A stretch of DNA of 64,000 nucleotides from Cycloclasticus sp. (lineage in GTDB: Bacteria; Pseudomonadota; Gammaproteobacteria; Methylococcales; Cycloclasticaceae), in assembly GCA_002700385.1 (NCBI GenBank), contig PADC01000006.1, positions 744,001 to 808,000 of the forward strand, written 5' to 3'. Position numbers and translations under genes: made by a program. The notes beneath the pieces are model-generated. The model did not search any database. It was not told where the DNA came from and saw only the letters and a program-made list of their open reading frames with translations. Position 1 is the stretch's first letter, and each line of letters begins with the position of its first letter. Shown piece after piece: positions 29,993-40,280 of this stretch.

Positions 29993-31024
29993 ATGACAAC
30001 TCAACTAACCATAACAAAACCGGATGACTGGCATTTGCACCTTCGTGATGGTGACGCACTGGATACAACGGTCGCCTTTACTGCCAGACAGTTTCAGCGC
30101 GCTATTGTTATGCCTAATCTGGCTCAACCTGTCGTTAATACACAGTTAGCCGCGGCATATCGGCAACGAATCTTAAATGCACGTCCTGAAGGCAACACAT
30201 TCCAGCCACTGATGACTCTCTATCTCACCAATAACACGCGTGTTGAAGATATCAGACAAGCAGGTGAAAGCGACTTTGTTTATGCGGCTAAGCTATATCC
30301 AGCAGGCGCAACCACAAATTCCTCTAACGGGGTGACGGATGTCTCTGCCTTAAGCCCGGTATTAGACGAGATGCAAAAACAAGATCTCCCCTTACTTGTC
30401 CACGCTGAGGTCACCGACCCTGATATTGATGTGTTTGATCGAGAGCAAGTTTTTATCGACAAATACCTGGTGCCCATCAAAAAGAATTTTCCTGAGCTTC
30501 GGATTGTTTTGGAACATGCAACCACCGAACAAGCCATTGATTTCGTTCTTCACAATCACTTAACTGCTGCTACGTTAACGCCACAGCATCTTCTGTTTAA
30601 CCGAAATGATTTATTGGTTGGCGGTATTCACCCGCATAATTATTGCCTACCCATCTTAAAGCGCGAAACACACCGCAAGACCTTGGTTAATGCTGCCACC
30701 AGTGGTAATCCAAAATTTTTCTTGGGCACCGACAGTGCTCCTCACACAACCAATGCAAAGGAAAACCAATGCGGTTGCGCAGGGTGTTTTACTGCACATG
30801 CGGCTATTGAGCTTTATGCGGAAATTTTTGATAAAGAAAACGCCTTAGATAAACTGGAGGGATTCAGTAGCTTCTATGGCCCCGATTTTTACCGCCTGCC
30901 TAGAAATCAACAAACGCTGACACTGCACAGAGAAAGTTGGCAAGCACCCAGCCATTACCCTTTTGGCAAACAAACACTCACGCCATTTAGACAGCAAACA
31001 CCCTTACAATGGACAATAAAATAA
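29993..31024 (+). CDS. pyrC: Dihydroorotase PyrC
   Basis: Closes carbamoyl-aspartate to dihydroorotate in pyrimidine synthesis. 343 residues, class II dihydroorotase. Zinc ligands His14 and His16 (DDWHLHLRDG), the carboxylated Lys in YAAKLYPAGATTNS, His in VHAEV and HATT, and the catalytic Asp in GTDSAPHT are present. Single gene ending in a terminator; transcribed divergently from the fmdB-aspS-nadA group. Confidence 0.97.
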   Translation: MTTQLTITKPDDWHLHLRDGDALDTTVAFTARQFQRAIVMPNLAQPVVNTQLAAAYRQRILNARPEGNTFQPLMTLYLTNNTRVEDIRQAGESDFVYAAKLYPAGATTNSSNGVTDVSALSPVLDEMQKQDLPLLVHAEVTDPDIDVFDREQVFIDKYLVPIKKNFPELRIVLEHATTEQAIDFVLHNHLTAATLTPQHLLFNRNDLLVGGIHPHNYCLPILKRETHRKTLVNAATSGNPKFFLGTDSAPHTTNAKENQCGCAGCFTAHAAIELYAEIFDKENALDKLEGFSSFYGPDFYRLPRNQQTLTLHRESWQAPSHYPFGKQTLTPFRQQTPLQWTIK

Positions 31025-31049
31025 GGCTCTGCGATTGCTAACACAAATA

Positions 31050-31080
31050 AAAAAAGGCCCTTATAAAAAGGGCCTTTTTA
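31050..31080. terminator. Bidirectional terminator between pyrC and mlaA
   Basis: GGCCCTT (31056-31062) pairs with AAGGGCC (31068-31074), flanked by A and T runs on both sides. It serves the two convergent genes. Confidence 0.88.
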
Positions 31081-31090
31081 TTAATCCGCC

Positions 31091-31819
31091 TTACTCCTCG
31101 AAAAGATCCTCCTCTAAAGGAGGGTTTCCATCATGTATCAAATAGTTGCGACGTTGAAAATAAGCACTTCTTTCAAACTCATAAGGGTCTAACGAGGCCT
31201 GATCAACAACTTTTTTTGTCTGGATCAGGTCCGCACGCGTATCAACACCTTTAAGCGCAATAACACTCCACATTGCATCAGAATCATCAATCTGTTGAAT
31301 AGGATCAACAAATGTATCTGCAAAAATCCCCGCCGCGTCTCGCAACGTACTGGAACCTAAAATAGGCAAAACAACATACGGCCCAGTTCCAACGCCATAA
31401 GCACCGAGGGTTTGACCAAAATCTTCATTGTTTTTTGGCATGCCCATATCGGTTGCCACATCAATAAAGCCAAGCACACCGACTGTTGTATTCACAAGAA
31501 CACGACCACCATCCGACAGCGCTTGATTGAATTTCAGTTGTAATAAGTCGTTAACAAAAACAACAACATCGTCTAGGTTACTAAAAAAGTTTGTAATACC
31601 CTTATCGACCACTTCAGGTGTCACGTATTGATAACCCTTAGCCACAGGCTCTAAGACATACTGATCCGCTTTTTGATTAAACTGATAAACACCTCTATTT
31701 ACATATTCGAGAGGGTCGTTTTCTTGTTGCGACGTTAGCGACGCGCAACCCGACAACAGGGCCATTGAGGTGATAGCGGTACCAACAATTCCTTTTTTTA
31801 AATAACTCGTTAACCTCAT
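31091..31819 (-). CDS. mlaA: Phospholipid-removal lipoprotein MlaA (VacJ)
   Basis: Outer-membrane lipoprotein that removes mislocalised phospholipids from the outer leaflet and hands them to MlaC. 242 residues, lipobox LLSGC, then the family signatures DPLEYVNRGVYQFNQKADQYVLEPVAKGYQ and FGQTLGAYGVGTGPYVVLPILGSSTLRD. The other mla genes are not nearby, which is usual for this gene. Confidence 0.95.
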   Translation of the reverse strand: MRLTSYLKKGIVGTAITSMALLSGCASLTSQQENDPLEYVNRGVYQFNQKADQYVLEPVAKGYQYVTPEVVDKGITNFFSNLDDVVVFVNDLLQLKFNQALSDGGRVLVNTTVGVLGFIDVATDMGMPKNNEDFGQTLGAYGVGTGPYVVLPILGSSTLRDAAGIFADTFVDPIQQIDDSDAMWSVIALKGVDTRADLIQTKKVVDQASLDPYEFERSAYFQRRNYLIHDGNPPLEEDLFEE

Positions 31820-31920
31820 CGAAACTTTCTCCAGTCTGTTATTAATGCAACTTTATTTAGCCGCCCTGTGTTCGTTGATTTATTATAGCCGAATATTTAA
31901 AAATTGTTAGTCCAGAACCC

Positions 31921-32544
31921 ATGCCAAACACCCTTGTTAGAACGATGAACAATCGTTTTCGTAGTTATCTGCCTGTCATTGTCGACCTTGAAACGGCTGG
32001 CTTTAATGCGAAAACCGATGCTTTGCTTGAGATGGCCGTTGTCATCCCTGCGATGAATGAGGAAGGCCAGCTTTTTATCCAATCAGCTCATCGCGAACAC
32101 ATCATCCCTTTTGAAGGCGCTAATCTTGACCCCGCTGCGTTAAAGTTCAACGGCATCGATCCTCACCATCCTTTTCGCTTGGCAATTGATGAAAAACAAG
32201 CGCTAAAAAACCTATTTGCTCCCGTCAGGGAAGCGGTTAAAGCACAACAATGTACTCGCGCCATTTTAGTCGGCCATAACCCTGCTTTTGATATTGGGTT
32301 TATGAATGCAGCCGTGGAGCGCACCCAATTTAAACGCAACCCGTTTCACCCCTTCAGCACCTTTGATACCGCTACATTAGGGGGTTTAGCCTATGGTCAG
32401 ACTGTTTTAGCGAAGGCAGCAAAAGCGGCTGGCATGGAATGGGATAGTGAACAAGCTCACTCGGCGCTTTATGACGCTGAGCAAACCGCTACTTTATTTT
32501 GTAAGATTGTTAATCAGTGGGATAGTCTAACTAAGCCACTTTAA
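31921..32544 (+). CDS. rnt: Ribonuclease T
   Basis: 3'-5' exonuclease maturing the ends of tRNA and other stable RNA. 207 residues of DEDDh exonuclease: ExoI VDLETAGFNAKTDALLE, ExoII VGHNPAFDIGFMN, ExoIII HSALYDAEQTA with the catalytic His. The start at 31921 gives an N-terminus equal to that of other RNase T; an internal ATG at 31945 is possible. Its last 14 bases overlap the end of grxD on the other strand, a conserved pairing. Confidence 0.96.
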   Translation: MPNTLVRTMNNRFRSYLPVIVDLETAGFNAKTDALLEMAVVIPAMNEEGQLFIQSAHREHIIPFEGANLDPAALKFNGIDPHHPFRLAIDEKQALKNLFAPVREAVKAQQCTRAILVGHNPAFDIGFMNAAVERTQFKRNPFHPFSTFDTATLGGLAYGQTVLAKAAKAAGMEWDSEQAHSALYDAEQTATLFCKIVNQWDSLTKPL

Positions 32545-32848
32545 CGTCATCCAGCACGGTTTTTAATTCACCACTTTCGAACATTTCAATCATGATGTCC
32601 GCACCACCCACTAACTCGCCATTAACATAAAGCTGCGGAAATGTTGGCCAATTTGAATATTCTTTCAACCCTTCTCTAATTTCGCTATCGTCAAAAATAT
32701 TAACGTAAGCAAACTCCACTTCACACGCTTGCAAGATTTGCACTGCCTTGCTCGAAAAGCCGCATTGTGGAAAATAGGGCGTCCCCTTCATATACAACAA
32801 AACAGCATGATTTTTTAGCTGATCTTCTATTCGTTCATTTACACTCAT
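32531..32848 (-). CDS. grxD: Monothiol glutaredoxin Grx4
   Basis: Binds and transfers 2Fe-2S clusters as a glutathione-bridged dimer. 105 residues, Cys29 in the CGFS motif, cis-Pro in WPTFPQLYVNGELVGGADIM. The residues before the motif read KGTPYFPQCGFS, as in the family. Convergent overlap with rnt. Confidence 0.97.
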   Translation of the reverse strand: MSVNERIEDQLKNHAVLLYMKGTPYFPQCGFSSKAVQILQACEVEFAYVNIFDDSEIREGLKEYSNWPTFPQLYVNGELVGGADIMIEMFESGELKTVLDDVKVA

Positions 32849-32899
32849 TTTGGGTACCTTTAAGAATTACTTGAGGGCATTATACCCTGAATATTTAGA

Positions 32900-34435
32900 T
32901 TAAGTCTTAATTCCATAACCGCCCCCGCCCGGGGTTTTAATTGTCAAGCAATCCCCCGGCCTTACATCAACGCTTACCTTAGCGCCCAACGGTTCTTTAT
33001 TCAGCCAATTCTCACCACATTGACCACTGTCTCCCCCTGCTAGCCCCCAAGGTGGGTGCTGTCTTCTTTCCGTTAACAACGTCACGCTCGCGGGCTGTAA
33101 AAACTCCATCTCACGAACGATGCCATCACCACCTTTTGTTTTACCTGAACCACCTGAATGACGACGTATCTGATAACGTTTAATTCTCAGAGGATAATGC
33201 CTCTCTAATGATTCAATGGGTGTATTCAGGGTATTTGTCATATGTGTTTGTATGGCCGACAACCCATCATGTCCGGCACCGGCGCCCATGCCGCCACCAA
33301 TGGTTTCATAATAATTCCAGCTCGCCCCGCCTTCTCTTGCGCCCATGGCTAAATTGTTCATGCTGCCATGACTGGCGGCTGGGATTTTTTCCGGCATCGC
33401 TTTTGCTAAAGCCCCCATCACGACATCAACAAGTCGCGTGCTGGTTTCCACATTGCCCGCTGCGACCGCGGCTGGCTTCGTTGCATTGATCAGCGAACCC
33501 GCCTCGGCTTTTATTGCTATTCGCCGATAGACACCAAAACAGGCCGGCGTATTGATTGGCATCAAGCACCTGAAGACATAGTAAACAGCCGCTGCAACAA
33601 CTGACAATGGGCAATTAATATTCCCCCTGACTTGCTTTGCTGTACCCGAAAAATCAGCCAGCACTTGATTATTATTGAGCGTCAATTTGAGTTTAATCTT
33701 AAGGTTTTCAGCGCCCAGTCCATCACCATCCATCACGTCTTCAAAAGCATACAGGCCATCGGGGATGCTACTTAATAATTGCAACATCAACCGGTCACCG
33801 TAATCATTTAGATGCCAAAGCGCACTCTCATAATTCTCAGCCCCCATCTCCATCACGATAGACAGTAAACGCTCCGCACCCCGCTGGTTAGAGCTGATTT
33901 GCGCATTAAAATCACCCGTTGACTCTACGGTATACCGCAACGCTTGCTTTATTTCTTCGAATTCTACAGAGGCTTCGTTGTTCCGCATCACTTTAACGGG
34001 CGAAATAACCAGTCCTTCTTCATCTAAATGCGTGGCGAGCGGCATCGAGCCGGGAGTGTCCGAACCAATATCTGCATGATGAGCGCGATTAGCGACAAAA
34101 CCAATCAAAGCGTCTTCAAAATACACGGGGCAAACCAGCGTCACATCGGGTAAATGAGTGCCTCCCAAGTATGGATCATTAAACGCCAGCATATCGCCCT
34201 GCTGCCAGTCAACCTGATCAACAATCCCCTTCATTGCATACGCCATGCTTCCTAAATGTACTGGTATGTGCGCAGCCTGAGCACACAATTGACCTTTTGC
34301 ATCAAAAACGGCACATGAAAAATCCAAGCGATCTTTAATATTGGGCGAAAACGCTGCTCGTTGTAAAATCGCCCCCATTTCGTCACACACAGACTCAATT
34401 CGACTCGAAAAAATACTTAATTCTATGGTATCCAT
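32900..34435 (-). CDS. Hydantoinase B/oxoprolinase family protein (HyuB)
   Basis: 511-residue protein of the HyuB family, which forms the second half of ATP-dependent 5-oxoprolinase or N-methylhydantoinase. The whole domain is present, with FNDPYLGGTHLPDVTLVCPVYF and the AHHADIGSDTPGSM metal-binding-like block. The partner HyuA ATPase is not adjacent: rnt-grxD lie on one side and argD on the other. It may pair with a HyuA elsewhere. Substrate unknown. Confidence 0.88.
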   Translation of the reverse strand: MDTIELSIFSSRIESVCDEMGAILQRAAFSPNIKDRLDFSCAVFDAKGQLCAQAAHIPVHLGSMAYAMKGIVDQVDWQQGDMLAFNDPYLGGTHLPDVTLVCPVYFEDALIGFVANRAHHADIGSDTPGSMPLATHLDEEGLVISPVKVMRNNEASVEFEEIKQALRYTVESTGDFNAQISSNQRGAERLLSIVMEMGAENYESALWHLNDYGDRLMLQLLSSIPDGLYAFEDVMDGDGLGAENLKIKLKLTLNNNQVLADFSGTAKQVRGNINCPLSVVAAAVYYVFRCLMPINTPACFGVYRRIAIKAEAGSLINATKPAAVAAGNVETSTRLVDVVMGALAKAMPEKIPAASHGSMNNLAMGAREGGASWNYYETIGGGMGAGAGHDGLSAIQTHMTNTLNTPIESLERHYPLRIKRYQIRRHSGGSGKTKGGDGIVREMEFLQPASVTLLTERRQHPPWGLAGGDSGQCGENWLNKEPLGAKVSVDVRPGDCLTIKTPGGGGYGIKT

Positions 34436-34445
34436 GGTTGATTAG

Positions 34446-34474
34446 TTGATGAATTTCATATAGAGAATTATAAT
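34446..34474 (+). promoter_or_regulatory. Sigma-70 promoter for argD
   Basis: TTGATG (34446-34451), 17-base spacer, TATAAT (34469-34474). The predicted start near 34481 is just before a hairpin in the leader. Confidence 0.6.
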
Positions 34475-34490
34475 GATTGATTAACAAAAT

Positions 34491-34518
34491 AGGCAGCCAA
34501 ATTGGGCTGCCTTTATTT
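34491..34518 (+). terminator. Leader hairpin resembling an attenuator before argD
   Basis: AGGCAGCC (34491-34498) pairs fully with GGCTGCCT (34505-34512), followed by TTTATTTTT on the plus strand. It lies between the argD promoter and its ATG at 34554, with no plus-strand gene ending nearby, so it fits a regulated leader terminator. No leader peptide or known riboswitch fold is apparent. Confidence 0.6.
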
Positions 34519-34553
34519 TTCCACACCAATTTGTAACATTTATAAGGTTTATT

Positions 34554-35720
34554 ATGCGCCACCATATTATGCCAACGTATGCATCGATGCCGGTTCGCTT
34601 TACTAAAGGCGAAGGCGCATGGCTATGGGATGAAAAAGGCAACAAATACCTTGATGCTTTATCAGGCATCGCTGTTTGTGGCTTGGGCCACGCACATCCG
34701 GAAATCGCGCATGCAATCAGCGAACAGGCCAATACCTTAATACACACATCTAACTTGTACTACATTGACAAGCAAGAAAAGCTGGCTGACAAATTGTGTG
34801 AATTAACCGGCATGAATGACGTCTTTTTTGGAAACTCTGGCGCAGAGGCAAACGAAGCTGCTATTAAAATAGCGCGTCGCTTTGCCTATAAGAAAAATAT
34901 CGATCAGCCAATCATCGTTACCATGAATAAAAGTTTTCATGGCCGCACACTGGCCACCTTAACTGCAACGGGTAATTCTGCCGTTAAAGAAGGTTTTTCA
35001 CCGCTACCCGAAGGTTTTAGGCATATTCCTTACAATGACATCAATACCTTAGATATTCTATCAAAGCAATTACCTCATATTGTTGCCGTCCTTGTTGAAC
35101 CCATCCAGGGTGAAAGCGGTATTCATATCCCTGCTTCGGATTATTTAAATAAACTCAGCGCATTATGTGAAAAAAACGATTGGTTGTTAATGTTGGATGA
35201 AATCCAAACAGGCGTAGGACGCACCGGTCATTTTTTAGCCAGTCAACAAAACGGCATCAAAGCCGATGTCATCACCATGGCTAAAGCCCTTGGTAATGGC
35301 GTCCCCATTGGTGCCTGTTTATCTTCTAACAAAGCCAGCGGGCTTTTAACTGCTGGTTCTCATGGCTCAACATTTGGCGGCAACCCCTTGGCTTGCGCTG
35401 CCGCCCTTAAGGTTCTTGAGATTGTTGAACGCGACCAATTAGCAAAACGCGCATGGGCTTTAGGCAACCACATGGGCAAGGTTTTTAAAACAAAGTTAGA
35501 ACATTGTGATCACGTTGTTGAAATACGGCAAAAAGGGCTGATGATAGGTATTGAGTTATCATCACCCTGCCCTGAACTCGTTACTAAAGCGCTAGAAAAA
35601 AAGCTTCTCATTAATGTCGCTGGTGGCAACACTGTTCGCTTGTTACCCCCTCTTACTCTAAGTGATGACGAGGCCATGACGATCACTGATCTCGTCAGCG
35701 AGCTGATTCTTGCTCACTGA
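34554..35720 (+). CDS. argD: Acetylornithine aminotransferase ArgD
   Basis: PLP enzyme of arginine synthesis, transaminating N-acetylglutamate semialdehyde; may also serve lysine synthesis. 388 residues, class III aminotransferase: GAEANEAAIKIARR phosphate-binding turn, SFHGRT, LMLDEIQTGVGRTG with the PLP-binding Asp, Schiff-base Lys in TMAKALGNGVPIGA, and GSHGSTFGGNPLA. argF follows after 25 bases, forming an argD-argF unit. Confidence 0.95.
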   Translation: MRHHIMPTYASMPVRFTKGEGAWLWDEKGNKYLDALSGIAVCGLGHAHPEIAHAISEQANTLIHTSNLYYIDKQEKLADKLCELTGMNDVFFGNSGAEANEAAIKIARRFAYKKNIDQPIIVTMNKSFHGRTLATLTATGNSAVKEGFSPLPEGFRHIPYNDINTLDILSKQLPHIVAVLVEPIQGESGIHIPASDYLNKLSALCEKNDWLLMLDEIQTGVGRTGHFLASQQNGIKADVITMAKALGNGVPIGACLSSNKASGLLTAGSHGSTFGGNPLACAAALKVLEIVERDQLAKRAWALGNHMGKVFKTKLEHCDHVVEIRQKGLMIGIELSSPCPELVTKALEKKLLINVAGGNTVRLLPPLTLSDDEAMTITDLVSELILAH

Positions 35721-35745
35721 CCCACTATTTTTGTAAAGTACCCGC

Positions 35746-36648
35746 ATGAAACCACGACATTTTATTACCTTAAACGACTTAAGTGCTGATGAGCTACGCG
35801 CTATCATTCAACGCGCTATCGAGTTAAAAAAAATGCGCACCGATGGCGTGATCTTTGAACCGTTAAAAAATAAAGTGCTTGCGATGGTTTTTGAAAAATC
35901 GTCAACACGCACTCGTATTTCGTTTGAAGCCGGGATGACGCAGTTTGGAGGTAGTGCCTTATTTTTATCACCTCGCGATACACAATTAGGAAGAGGAGAA
36001 CCCATTGAAGATTCTGCGCGGGTGATTTCTCGCATGGTCGACGGCATTATGTTACGCACAAATGATCACAAGACCGTCACCGCCTTTGCCGCCCATTCCA
36101 AGGTACCGGTTATTAATGGTTTAACTGATCGATTCCATCCATGCCAACTTCTCGCGGATTTGCAAACATGGTTCGAGCTGCGCGGCGATATTAAAGGCCA
36201 TCACGTTTGCTGGATTGGAGACGGTAATAATATGTGCCAATCATATATAAATGCAGCCAAGTTACTGGATTTTCAATTAACCATCGCCTGCCCTCCAGGT
36301 TACGAGCCAGAAGAACAACTGCTGACTTCAACCTCTACCCATGTCAAACTCTTTCACGATGCGAAGCAGGCAGCTAAAAATGCCGACTTGGTCGTGACAG
36401 ATGTTTGGGCCAGCATGGGCCATGAAGAAGAACAAAAAATACGTGAAAAAGCCTTTGCTGACTTTCAAGTAAACCGTCATATAATGTCTACCGCACAACC
36501 TGATGCGCTATTCATGCATTGCTTACCGGCACACCGTGAAGAAGAAGTAAGCGCCGAGGTATTGGATGGACAACAAAGCGTCGTCTGGGACGAGGCAGAA
36601 AATCGATTACACGCTCAAAAAGCGTTATTAGAATTTTTAATGGCTTAG
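35746..36648 (+). CDS. argF: Ornithine carbamoyltransferase
   Basis: Makes citrulline from ornithine and carbamoyl phosphate. 300 residues with carbamoyl-phosphate motif [10 protein letters not shown] (about 52-61), the second-domain HPCQLLADL, and the ornithine-site [12 protein letters not shown]. Downstream of argD in the same direction. Anabolic role is inferred from the arginine-synthesis neighbours. Confidence 0.96.
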   Translation: MKPRHFITLNDLSADELRAIIQRAIELKKMRTDGVIFEPLKNKVLAMVFEKSSTRTRISFEAGMTQFGGSALFLSPRDTQLGRGEPIEDSARVISRMVDGIMLRTNDHKTVTAFAAHSKVPVINGLTDRFHPCQLLADLQTWFELRGDIKGHHVCWIGDGNNMCQSYINAAKLLDFQLTIACPPGYEPEEQLLTSTSTHVKLFHDAKQAAKNADLVVTDVWASMGHEEEQKIREKAFADFQVNRHIMSTAQPDALFMHCLPAHREEEVSAEVLDGQQSVVWDEAENRLHAQKALLEFLMA

Positions 36649-36682
36649 GATGTTAAACCCATTGGTATTTAAAGGACTTTTT

Positions 36683-37348
36683 GTGAAAAACTTACTCTTA
36701 ATTTGTTCCCTTCTAGTCAGCTCCATCGCTCTGGCTGAAACTGCTTACGTTTCCGATGAACTCGAAATCATGGTGCGCTCTGGAAAAAGCCCCGGACACC
36801 GCATTATCGCCACCCTAAAAAGTGGCAAAAAAGTCAATATTGTCGAACGCGATCAAGCCGCTGGCTATTCAAAAATTAAACTGAGCGAAAACAGAGAAGG
36901 CTGGGTTTTGTCGAGACTGCTGCAAAAAACACCCTCGGCTAAATCGCGCTTAAGCAAATCAGAAGCTGAATTAGCCTCACTTAAAGAAAATTTTAAAGCA
37001 ACCAGCGAACAGCTAACACAAATCAGTGAAGAAAAAGGCAGCCTGGACACCGAAACCAGCACATTAAAAGAACAAAATACCGCTCTTTCACGTGAACTGG
37101 CCCAACTGAAAGAAACATCTAAAAATGCTGTGCAAATTCTCCAAGAACGCAATCAACTTCAACAACGGGTTGTCACTATTGAGCGTGAACTGGAAAGTTT
37201 AAAAAGAGAAAATGATATGCTCATGAACAGTGAAGCTCTAGACTGGTTCCTTATAGGTTCAGGTGTGCTGTTTCTCGGTATTATCCTTGGTTTTATTTTG
37301 CCAAAAATCAGTTGGCGAAAAAAATCTTCCTGGCAATCTTCATTCTGA
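36683..37348 (+). CDS. SH3-domain membrane protein, YgiM-like (TIGR04211)
   Basis: 221 residues from a GTG start with AAAGGA upstream; a longer frame opens at 36650, but the GTG places the signal peptide VKNLLLICSLLVSSIALA at the terminus. The order is signal, bacterial SH3 domain (about 20-80), long Glu/Lys coiled coil (about 85-185), one membrane helix (ALDWFLIGSGVLFLGIILGFIL) and a basic tail. This matches YgiM/TIGR04211 proteins. Role unknown; cell-envelope location is likely. Confidence 0.85.
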   Translation: MKNLLLICSLLVSSIALAETAYVSDELEIMVRSGKSPGHRIIATLKSGKKVNIVERDQAAGYSKIKLSENREGWVLSRLLQKTPSAKSRLSKSEAELASLKENFKATSEQLTQISEEKGSLDTETSTLKEQNTALSRELAQLKETSKNAVQILQERNQLQQRVVTIERELESLKRENDMLMNSEALDWFLIGSGVLFLGIILGFILPKISWRKKSSWQSSF

Positions 37349-37373
37349 TTTAACCCTTTAAAACGAGCGTAAT

Positions 37374-39068
37374 ATGTCTGACAAAAAACATGATATTAGG
37401 AAATTTTCTTCCCCGGTAGTGGATGGTATGGAGCGGGCACCAAGCCGCGCCATGTTACACGCCGTAGGGTTTAATGATGCCGACTTCAAAAAACCTCAAG
37501 TTGGCATTGCATCCACTTGGGCAATGGTGACCCCCTGCAATATGCACATCAATGATTTGGCAGATGATGCAGCGAACGGAGTCAACGACGCTGGTGGTAA
37601 AGGTGTTGTTTTTAACACGATCACCATTTCTGATGGAATCTCAATGGGTACTGAAGGCATGAAGTACTCGTTAACCTCACGTGAAGTTATCGCCGACTCC
37701 ATTGAAACAGTCGTCGGCTGTCAAGGTTATGACGGCGTTGTGGCTATCGGAGGCTGTGATAAAAACATGCCGGGCTGCATGATTGCTTTAGCCCGCCTCA
37801 ACCGCCCGGCTATTTTTGTTTATGGCGGCACTATTTTATCGGGCTGCCATAAACAACGTAAATTAGACGTTATTTCTGTCTTTGAGGCAGTAGGCGCTCG
37901 CGCAAACAACCTCATCAATGATGAAGAACTGCATGCCATTGAATCAAAAGCGATTCCCGGGCCGGGATCTTGTGGCGGCATGTACACCGCTAACACGATG
38001 GCTTCAGCCATTGAAGCCATGGGCATGAGTTTGCCAAATAGTTCTGCTCAAGCCGCCATTTCAGATGACAAGAAAAAAGACTGCGAAGAAGCCGGCAAAG
38101 CCGTACTTAAATTACTAGAGCTTGACATCAAACCACGCGATATCATGACCCGCAAAGCATTTGAAAATGCCATTACGGTGGTCATTGCTCTGGGTGGATC
38201 AACAAATGCCGTTCTTCACTTGTTAGCCATGGCTCATAGCGCCAATGTTGAACTTAAACTAAGCGATTTCACGACCATTGGCAAACGTGTGCCTATGGTG
38301 GCTGATTTAAAACCCAGCGGCAAATATTCAATGGGCGAGTTAATCGAAATCGGCGGCATCCAGCCTTTGATGAAAATTCTCCTGGAGGCCGACTTACTTC
38401 ATGGTGATTGCCTCACTGTGACCGGTAAAACATTGGCTGAAAACTTAGCAGATGTTGAGCCCTACCCCAGCGATCAAGACATCATTCATTCATTGGATAA
38501 CGCCATCAAGAAAGACAGCCATCTGGTCGTGCTTCATGGCAACCTGGCTGCTGAAGGTGCCGTGGCAAAAATCACCGGCAAGGAAGGCTTAGGTTTTACG
38601 GGTACAGCCCGTGTTTTTGATTCTGAAGAAGATTCAATGGCCAGCATTCTTAATGGCTCAATAAAAGAAGGTGATGTTCTGGTTATTCGATACGAAGGCC
38701 CCAAAGGCGGTCCGGGCATGAGAGAAATGCTGGCCCCAACATCCGCCATCATGGGCAGAGGTCTGGGCGACAAAGTGGCCTTTATCACCGACGGTCGATT
38801 CTCGGGCGGCACGCACGGCTTTGTGGTTGGCCACATCACACCCGAGGCTTACCAAGGAGGCGTTATCGCTATTGTTGAAGATGGTGACACCATTACCATT
38901 GACAGTGTGAAAAATGAATTACGCCTTCATCTTGATGATGACGTAATTCAACAACGCCTCGCCAACTGGACAAAGCCAGCACCTCGCTACACGCGCGGCG
39001 CGCTCGCTAAATATGCCGCGTTAGTGAATTCAGCCTCTGAAGGTGCTGTCACAGATAAACTGGGGTAA
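37374..39068 (+). CDS. ilvD: Dihydroxy-acid dehydratase
   Basis: Fe-S enzyme of isoleucine, valine and pantothenate synthesis. 564 residues of the IlvD/Edd family with the three cluster Cys at about 55 (TPCNMH), 128 ([10 protein letters not shown]) and 200 ([14 protein letters not shown]), and [10 protein letters not shown] near the C-terminus. The shorter length relative to the 610-residue enteric enzyme matches the second IlvD subgroup. Other ilv genes are absent here. Confidence 0.95.
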   Translation: MSDKKHDIRKFSSPVVDGMERAPSRAMLHAVGFNDADFKKPQVGIASTWAMVTPCNMHINDLADDAANGVNDAGGKGVVFNTITISDGISMGTEGMKYSLTSREVIADSIETVVGCQGYDGVVAIGGCDKNMPGCMIALARLNRPAIFVYGGTILSGCHKQRKLDVISVFEAVGARANNLINDEELHAIESKAIPGPGSCGGMYTANTMASAIEAMGMSLPNSSAQAAISDDKKKDCEEAGKAVLKLLELDIKPRDIMTRKAFENAITVVIALGGSTNAVLHLLAMAHSANVELKLSDFTTIGKRVPMVADLKPSGKYSMGELIEIGGIQPLMKILLEADLLHGDCLTVTGKTLAENLADVEPYPSDQDIIHSLDNAIKKDSHLVVLHGNLAAEGAVAKITGKEGLGFTGTARVFDSEEDSMASILNGSIKEGDVLVIRYEGPKGGPGMREMLAPTSAIMGRGLGDKVAFITDGRFSGGTHGFVVGHITPEAYQGGVIAIVEDGDTITIDSVKNELRLHLDDDVIQQRLANWTKPAPRYTRGALAKYAALVNSASEGAVTDKLG

Positions 39069-39116
39069 TAGGCGATCAACGCATTCATAAAAACCCCTGC
39101 AACTGGCCAATAACAC

Positions 39117-40280
39117 TTGGCCAAACCGCTTAACACATTGGATATGATGCGTGCCTTAATTGGCACGCCCTCGGTGAGCAGTACAAATAAAACGCACGAT
39201 CAAAGTAATTTACCCGTCATTCACTTATTAGCCGACTGGCTGGAAAATTTGGGTTTTGCCGTCACAATTGTTCCCTTGCCTAATCACGCGGGAAAGGCCA
39301 ACCTCATTGCGACCATTGGTCCGTGCTATAAGGGTGCAAAGGGCCTTGTTTTATCGGGGCACACCGACACGGTGCCCTACGATGATAGCAAATGGCAACA
39401 AGACCCTTTTAAATTAACTGAAAAAAATAACCATTTTTACGGTTTAGGCAGTACGGACATGAAGTCCTTCTTTGCCCTGGCTATTGACGTTGCCTCCCGA
39501 TTTAAAGCAGCCGATTTTAAGCGCCCCCTCACCCTGCTCGCAACAGCGGATGAAGAAAGCGCCATGAGCGGTGCTCAGGCCTTAAGCAATGAGCAACTGC
39601 AACACGCAAAGTATGCCATCATTGGAGAACCCACCGGTATAACGCCTATACGGATGCATAAAGGCGTCATGATGGAATCCATCGTTGTTACGGGCCACGC
39701 CGGCCATTCAAGCAATCCAACTTTAGGGGCCAGCGCAACCGAAGGCATGCTCAAGGTGATGGATGAATTACTAAAATGGCGAGAAGACCTGCAACGAAAA
39801 CATCAAAACCCTGCGTTTGACATTGCCTCACCCACCATGAACATTGGCTCCATTCATGGTGGCGACAACCCCAACAGAATTTGCGCCCACTGCGAAACGC
39901 AAATTGATATTCGACCGCTTCCAGGTATGGACATTGATTTATTACGTGCCGATTTGCAAAAGCGGTTAGTCAACATTTTGCCTGAAGACAGTAAACTAAC
40001 ACTTATTTATCGGCCTATTTTCTGCGGTGTTCCGGCGTTTGAAACCGCCGCTGACGCACAGTTTACTCAGCTGACTGAATCGCTCAGTGGAAAAAAAGCG
40101 CAAGCCGTAGCCTTCGGTACTGAAGCGCCCTATCTCAATAAACTGGGCCTCGATACCCTTGTTATTGGCCCCGGTCATATCGACCAAGCTCATCAAGCCA
40201 ACGAATATATACCGGCGAATCAGATCACACCTTATTGCAATTTATTGCAAAATTTAATTAAAAACATCTGCATTAAATAA
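39117..40280 (+). CDS. argE: Acetylornithine deacetylase
   Basis: Zinc hydrolase releasing ornithine from N-acetylornithine. 387 residues of the M20 family: LSGHTDTVPYD with zinc His and Asp, ATADEESAMSG catalytic Glu, GEPT, dimerisation lid with GHAGHSSNP, and GPGHIDQAHQANEYI near the end. The frame needs a TTG start (LAKPLNTLDMMRALIGTPS); a shorter form could begin at the internal ATG pair. The presence of ArgE with a full ArgA indicates the linear rather than the cyclic acetyl route. Confidence 0.93.
   Translation: MAKPLNTLDMMRALIGTPSVSSTNKTHDQSNLPVIHLLADWLENLGFAVTIVPLPNHAGKANLIATIGPCYKGAKGLVLSGHTDTVPYDDSKWQQDPFKLTEKNNHFYGLGSTDMKSFFALAIDVASRFKAADFKRPLTLLATADEESAMSGAQALSNEQLQHAKYAIIGEPTGITPIRMHKGVMMESIVVTGHAGHSSNPTLGASATEGMLKVMDELLKWREDLQRKHQNPAFDIASPTMNIGSIHGGDNPNRICAHCETQIDIRPLPGMDIDLLRADLQKRLVNILPEDSKLTLIYRPIFCGVPAFETAADAQFTQLTESLSGKKAQAVAFGTEAPYLNKLGLDTLVIGPGHIDQAHQANEYIPANQITPYCNLLQNLIKNICIK

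Noticed and set aside
34440-34480. ARG-box (ArgR operator) before argD
   Set aside because: Only one half (TGAAT) is recognisable and the second half does not match ATTCA at the right spacing.
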